From JBEKIK01 sp050013075 (lineage in GTDB: Bacteria; Planctomycetota; Planctomycetia; Pirellulales; Thermoguttaceae), in the NCBI GenBank assembly GCA_050013075.1, contig JBEKFZ010000060.1, positions 1 to 26,320 of the forward strand: 26,320 bases of DNA. The letters run 5' to 3'. The position numbers and the translations under genes are program-made. The notes below the pieces were generated by a model. The model was not told the DNA's origin and made no database searches. It saw nothing but the letters and a program-made list of their open reading frames with translations. This document shows, in pieces, positions 25,401 through 26,320 of the stretch. Positions within the stretch are counted from its first letter, which is position 1, and the number at the start of each line of letters is the position of its first letter.

Positions 25401-25554
25401 CATAAGAGCCGGACGTCCACCGATTGGCCGCATCGGCGCTTACGGCGATCGGATCGCTTCGATTCGGCTCGGGCAAATCTACCTCGCCCCGCGTGGTAGC
25501 CGCAAAACAAGCAAACATGGCCGCAACGAACCAGCCGCATAAGAAAGATTGCAA
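22462..25554 (-). CDS. lptD: LPS-assembly protein LptD/OstA family outer-membrane protein
   Basis: 1030 residues from TTG 25554, which gives a signal peptide (QSFLCGWFVAAMFACFAATTRG). ATG 25518 would cut it in half, and the frame further up to 25782 is only heptad repeat. TTG 25575 is another option. Residues about 60-420 are OstA/LptA-like beta-jellyroll repeats (YMEGNIVFRQGERTIYAERMYYNEPN, GKLRLKSDMIQQTGRDSYY), with FLFIGPVPVFYWPVFST, a conserved LptD segment, just after. The rest is a large beta-barrel (RFRMFWQHRQMLPMDWQLSAELGYISD; YAVRSGLGSWV; GSFYLGFRQIEGPLDSRVITLSYTYWMSPKW). It inserts lipopolysaccharide-like glycolipid into the outer leaflet and shows that the cell has an outer membrane. 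It is longer than the roughly 780-residue E. coli protein. No lptE is visible. Confidence 0.88.
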   Translation of the reverse strand: MQSFLCGWFVAAMFACFAATTRGEVDLPEPNRSDPIAVSADAANRWTSGSYDVWLLKGNCRIQQGAVDARCREALLWIQRADGAERSESTIIAYLEGDVELALNGPSAPVKVKDITWLGRFTTSREIQVYAGQVSGEPSAMPPIYQRAMERRNPISADTVTRSEVRPAQFVAPAGQPEVIKTPPAQSAQEMLRDVRVRRVRVFPRGDVPYQAEWKPDPRGGNMWIAVISGGVNMVIDTEGALGSIDISTDRMVVWTVNPMNNSQDPPDFSGNSFVDGRTPLEIYMEGNIVFRQGERTIYAERMYYNEPNRTGTILNAEILTPVPTYEGKLRLKSDMIQQTGRDSYYSHNTFITSSRMGEPGYRLQAGDIFFEDIQSPMIDPLSGQVLVDPKTNQELVEHNKLATSSNNFLFIGPVPVFYWPVFSTNLEEPTYYIRRARAKYDRVYGTQILTTWNGYELLGVKKPPPGTDLEFSFDYLGLRGFGAGGSFTYNLPGVFEMPGQVGGLFDYWGIPDHGADNLGVDRSDLVPEKDYRFRMFWQHRQMLPMDWQLSAELGYISDRNFLQSYYEREWDTLKDESTGVELKQTRENRSLGITADVRLNNFFTETEWLPRADHFWLGQSLLNDTFTWYEHSTAGYARFRPANTPANPQDQPFYYLPWETVTTPTLTQPAPERYGEVFSTRQEIDWPFQLGDVKIVPYALGELAHWGQDLEGDSLNRAYGQAGVRASLPIWSVDPSIKSELFNINGIAHKVVFEAEFAFADSNQNLDQLPLYNPLDDNSVEAERQRFRIYSYNSPPNAFPVWLDERYYAVRSGLGSWVTAPSTEVVDDLTVVRLGARQRWQTKRGTPGNEHIIDWITLDTNVSLFPNPDRDNFGQVAGLANYDFSWHVGDRLTLLSDGDFDFFYQGQKTYSVGAYLSRPPRGSFYLGFRQIEGPLDSRVITLSYTYWMSPKWISTFGTTYDFGQEGNIGQTFGITRIGESFLVNLSFTVDPSRNDYGVGFSIEPRFLPKSRLANIGGAHIPVAGANGLE

Positions 25555-25589
25555 ATTGTAAATTGCAAATTGCAAATTGCAAATTGAGG
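25548..25589. repeat. Heptanucleotide array at the lptD start
   Basis: Six in-phase 7-mers (ATTGCAA, ATTGTAA, then ATTGCAA three times, ATTGAGG). The candidate TTG start codons of lptD at 25554 and 25575 are inside units of this array. On the minus strand the unit reads NNNTTGC. Confidence 0.7.
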
Positions 25590-25626
25590 ATATTCGTTTG
25601 ATTAACGATAAATAATTTAATGGCGA

Positions 25627-25787
25627 GTGGACAGTGGGCAGTGGGCAGTGGGCGGTGGCGTGTGGCAAGCGGCAAGTAGAAAATTCTGAACCCTGAACCC
25701 TGAACCCTGAACCCTGAATCCTGTTCACTGCCCACTGCCCACCGCCCACTGTCCACTTTCGCCTGTAATTTGCAGTCTGCAATTTTT
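25627..25787. repeat. Uninterrupted 23-unit heptanucleotide array with inverted arms
   Basis: 161 bp divide exactly into 23 in-phase 7-mers. Families in order: GTGGACA/GTGGGCA (25627-25661), GTGGCAA-like units, ACCCTGA four times (25690-25717), CCACTGC/CCACCGC (25725-25759), and AATTTGC/AGTCTGC. The first family and the CCACTGC family are reverse complements, so 25626-25658 and 25725-25757 could pair as a long stem with the ACCCTGA run in the loop. It lies upstream of lptD. Confidence 0.75.
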
Positions 25788-26245
25788 TCTCCGCGCGCGC
25801 GGTTTTATCGCTAGCGCACAGTTCCGGCCCGGCGCATTGGACGTCAACCGGTCTTTCAGGCCGTGATTTCAGCAGACAAACATCCTTGCCACGTCGAGCC
25901 GATCCCTGCCGATCCGCCCGAGTTGAAGCAGTAACACGTTGAGTGAAAAGTCGTTACGCGAAAAGTCGCCTATTTCAGGCGGGCCAGATTATATGAACCC
26001 CCGGCCTTAAGATCAAGGTAGGTTCCAGAGGTTTTCAGAAGCCGCAACATCTTGTTGCATAAGACGTTAAACCGGTTCGTTTGTTTGATATCTAACAAAA
26101 TTGCTTTTATCTATCCACCCTTCAGCAGGGCATAGCCGCCCTTAGAACCGTGCTTGAGTAATGATTTTCCGATATAATTCAGCAGTCGATTCGCCATTAA
26201 AGGGAAAACAATACCAGTTTAAACGTCGTAATTAAAGAAGATAAT
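25788..26245. other. Gene-free upstream region before the last gene
   Basis: 458 bp without a supportable reading frame. It holds a 12-bp palindrome CCGCGCGCGCGG (25791-25802), two direct copies of GAAAAGTCG about 16 bp apart (near 25947 and 25963), and a small hairpin GCAACA, TCT, TGTTGC near 26043. The right part is AT-rich and probably contains the promoter of the gene at 26246, but no convincing -35/-10 pair is seen. Confidence 0.4.
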
Positions 26246-26320
26246 ATGAACGCCGAACCCCAAACAGCGGATAATATACTTTTGGCCAAAGTGGTCGATA
26301 CTTCCGAATTGATAAAGTAT
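26246..26320 (+). CDS. Start of an unidentified gene (3' end outside window)
   Basis: ATG 26246 is preceded by AAAGAAG with 5-nt spacing and opens a frame to the window edge, 25 residues (MNAEPQTADNILLAKVVDTS and on). The acidic, soluble N-terminus shows no signal peptide. It is too short to identify. Confidence 0.5.
   Translation, partial: MNAEPQTADNILLAKVVDTSELIKY

Noticed and set aside
25555..25782. N-terminal extension of lptD
   Set aside because: It is encoded almost wholly by heptanucleotide repeats and places the signal peptide 76 residues inside the protein.
25791..25802. Palindrome CCGCGCGCGCGG as a terminator or origin element
   Set aside because: It is alternating CG with only a short T run and no neighbouring iterons or boxes; it may be chance.

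Overview
The window looks like a chromosomal segment of a Gram-negative-type, polysaccharide-degrading bacterium, most likely a planctomycete (Planctomycetota). This is an inference. The supports are an LptD/OstA outer-membrane protein, a PEP-CTERM sorted surface protein with a pectate-lyase-like fold and autotransporter-type beta repeats, a GH115 alpha-glucuronidase, many signal peptides, weak or absent Shine-Dalgarno sites at several starts, and an abundance of short palindromic and heptanucleotide repeats. Verrucomicrobiota or Lentisphaerota cannot be excluded from sequence alone.

Layout. 1-342 is the C-terminus of pyruvate phosphate dikinase, followed by a terminator. 500-2219 is a compact three-gene accessory operon: a DUF6932-like nucleotidyltransferase-fold protein, a 67-aa helical protein, and a PLD nuclease fused to an EVE/PUA-like domain. 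2311-8806 holds a secreted alpha/beta hydrolase (minus strand), a CAAX-type membrane protease, a beta-propeller/esterase fusion and a multi-pass membrane protein. 9023-14130 (minus) holds the PEP-CTERM lyase-like protein and the GH115 enzyme. 14273-17265 holds a Phd-type antitoxin with a toxin remnant fused in front, a GNAT acetyltransferase and a GT39-like membrane glycosyltransferase. 17565-19636 (minus) holds ATP sulfurylase and an Rrf2 regulator. 19879-25554 holds rhamnulokinase, diacylglycerol kinase and LptD. A new gene starts at 26246.

Functionally, the lyase-like protein, the GH115 enzyme, the esterase fusion and rhamnulokinase fit breakdown of plant or algal acidic polysaccharide (xylan or rhamnogalacturonan type). 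LptD, DgkA and the GT39 protein serve the envelope. Rrf2 next to ATP sulfurylase suggests sulfur control.

The most unusual content is the repeat fraction. (i) Three roughly 104-127 bp MITE-like elements share terminal inverted repeats but carry different hairpin cores, and these cores also occur alone elsewhere; one terminal repeat appears to supply a gene's start codon. (ii) Heptanucleotide arrays of different sequence, nearly all fitting the pattern NNN-C/T-T-G-N on one strand, sit flush against the stop codons of at least four minus-strand genes and upstream of several starts. (iii) A mirrored nested palindrome of about 500 bp lies between rhaB and dgkA. (iv) In-frame hairpin insertions lie inside two enzyme genes.
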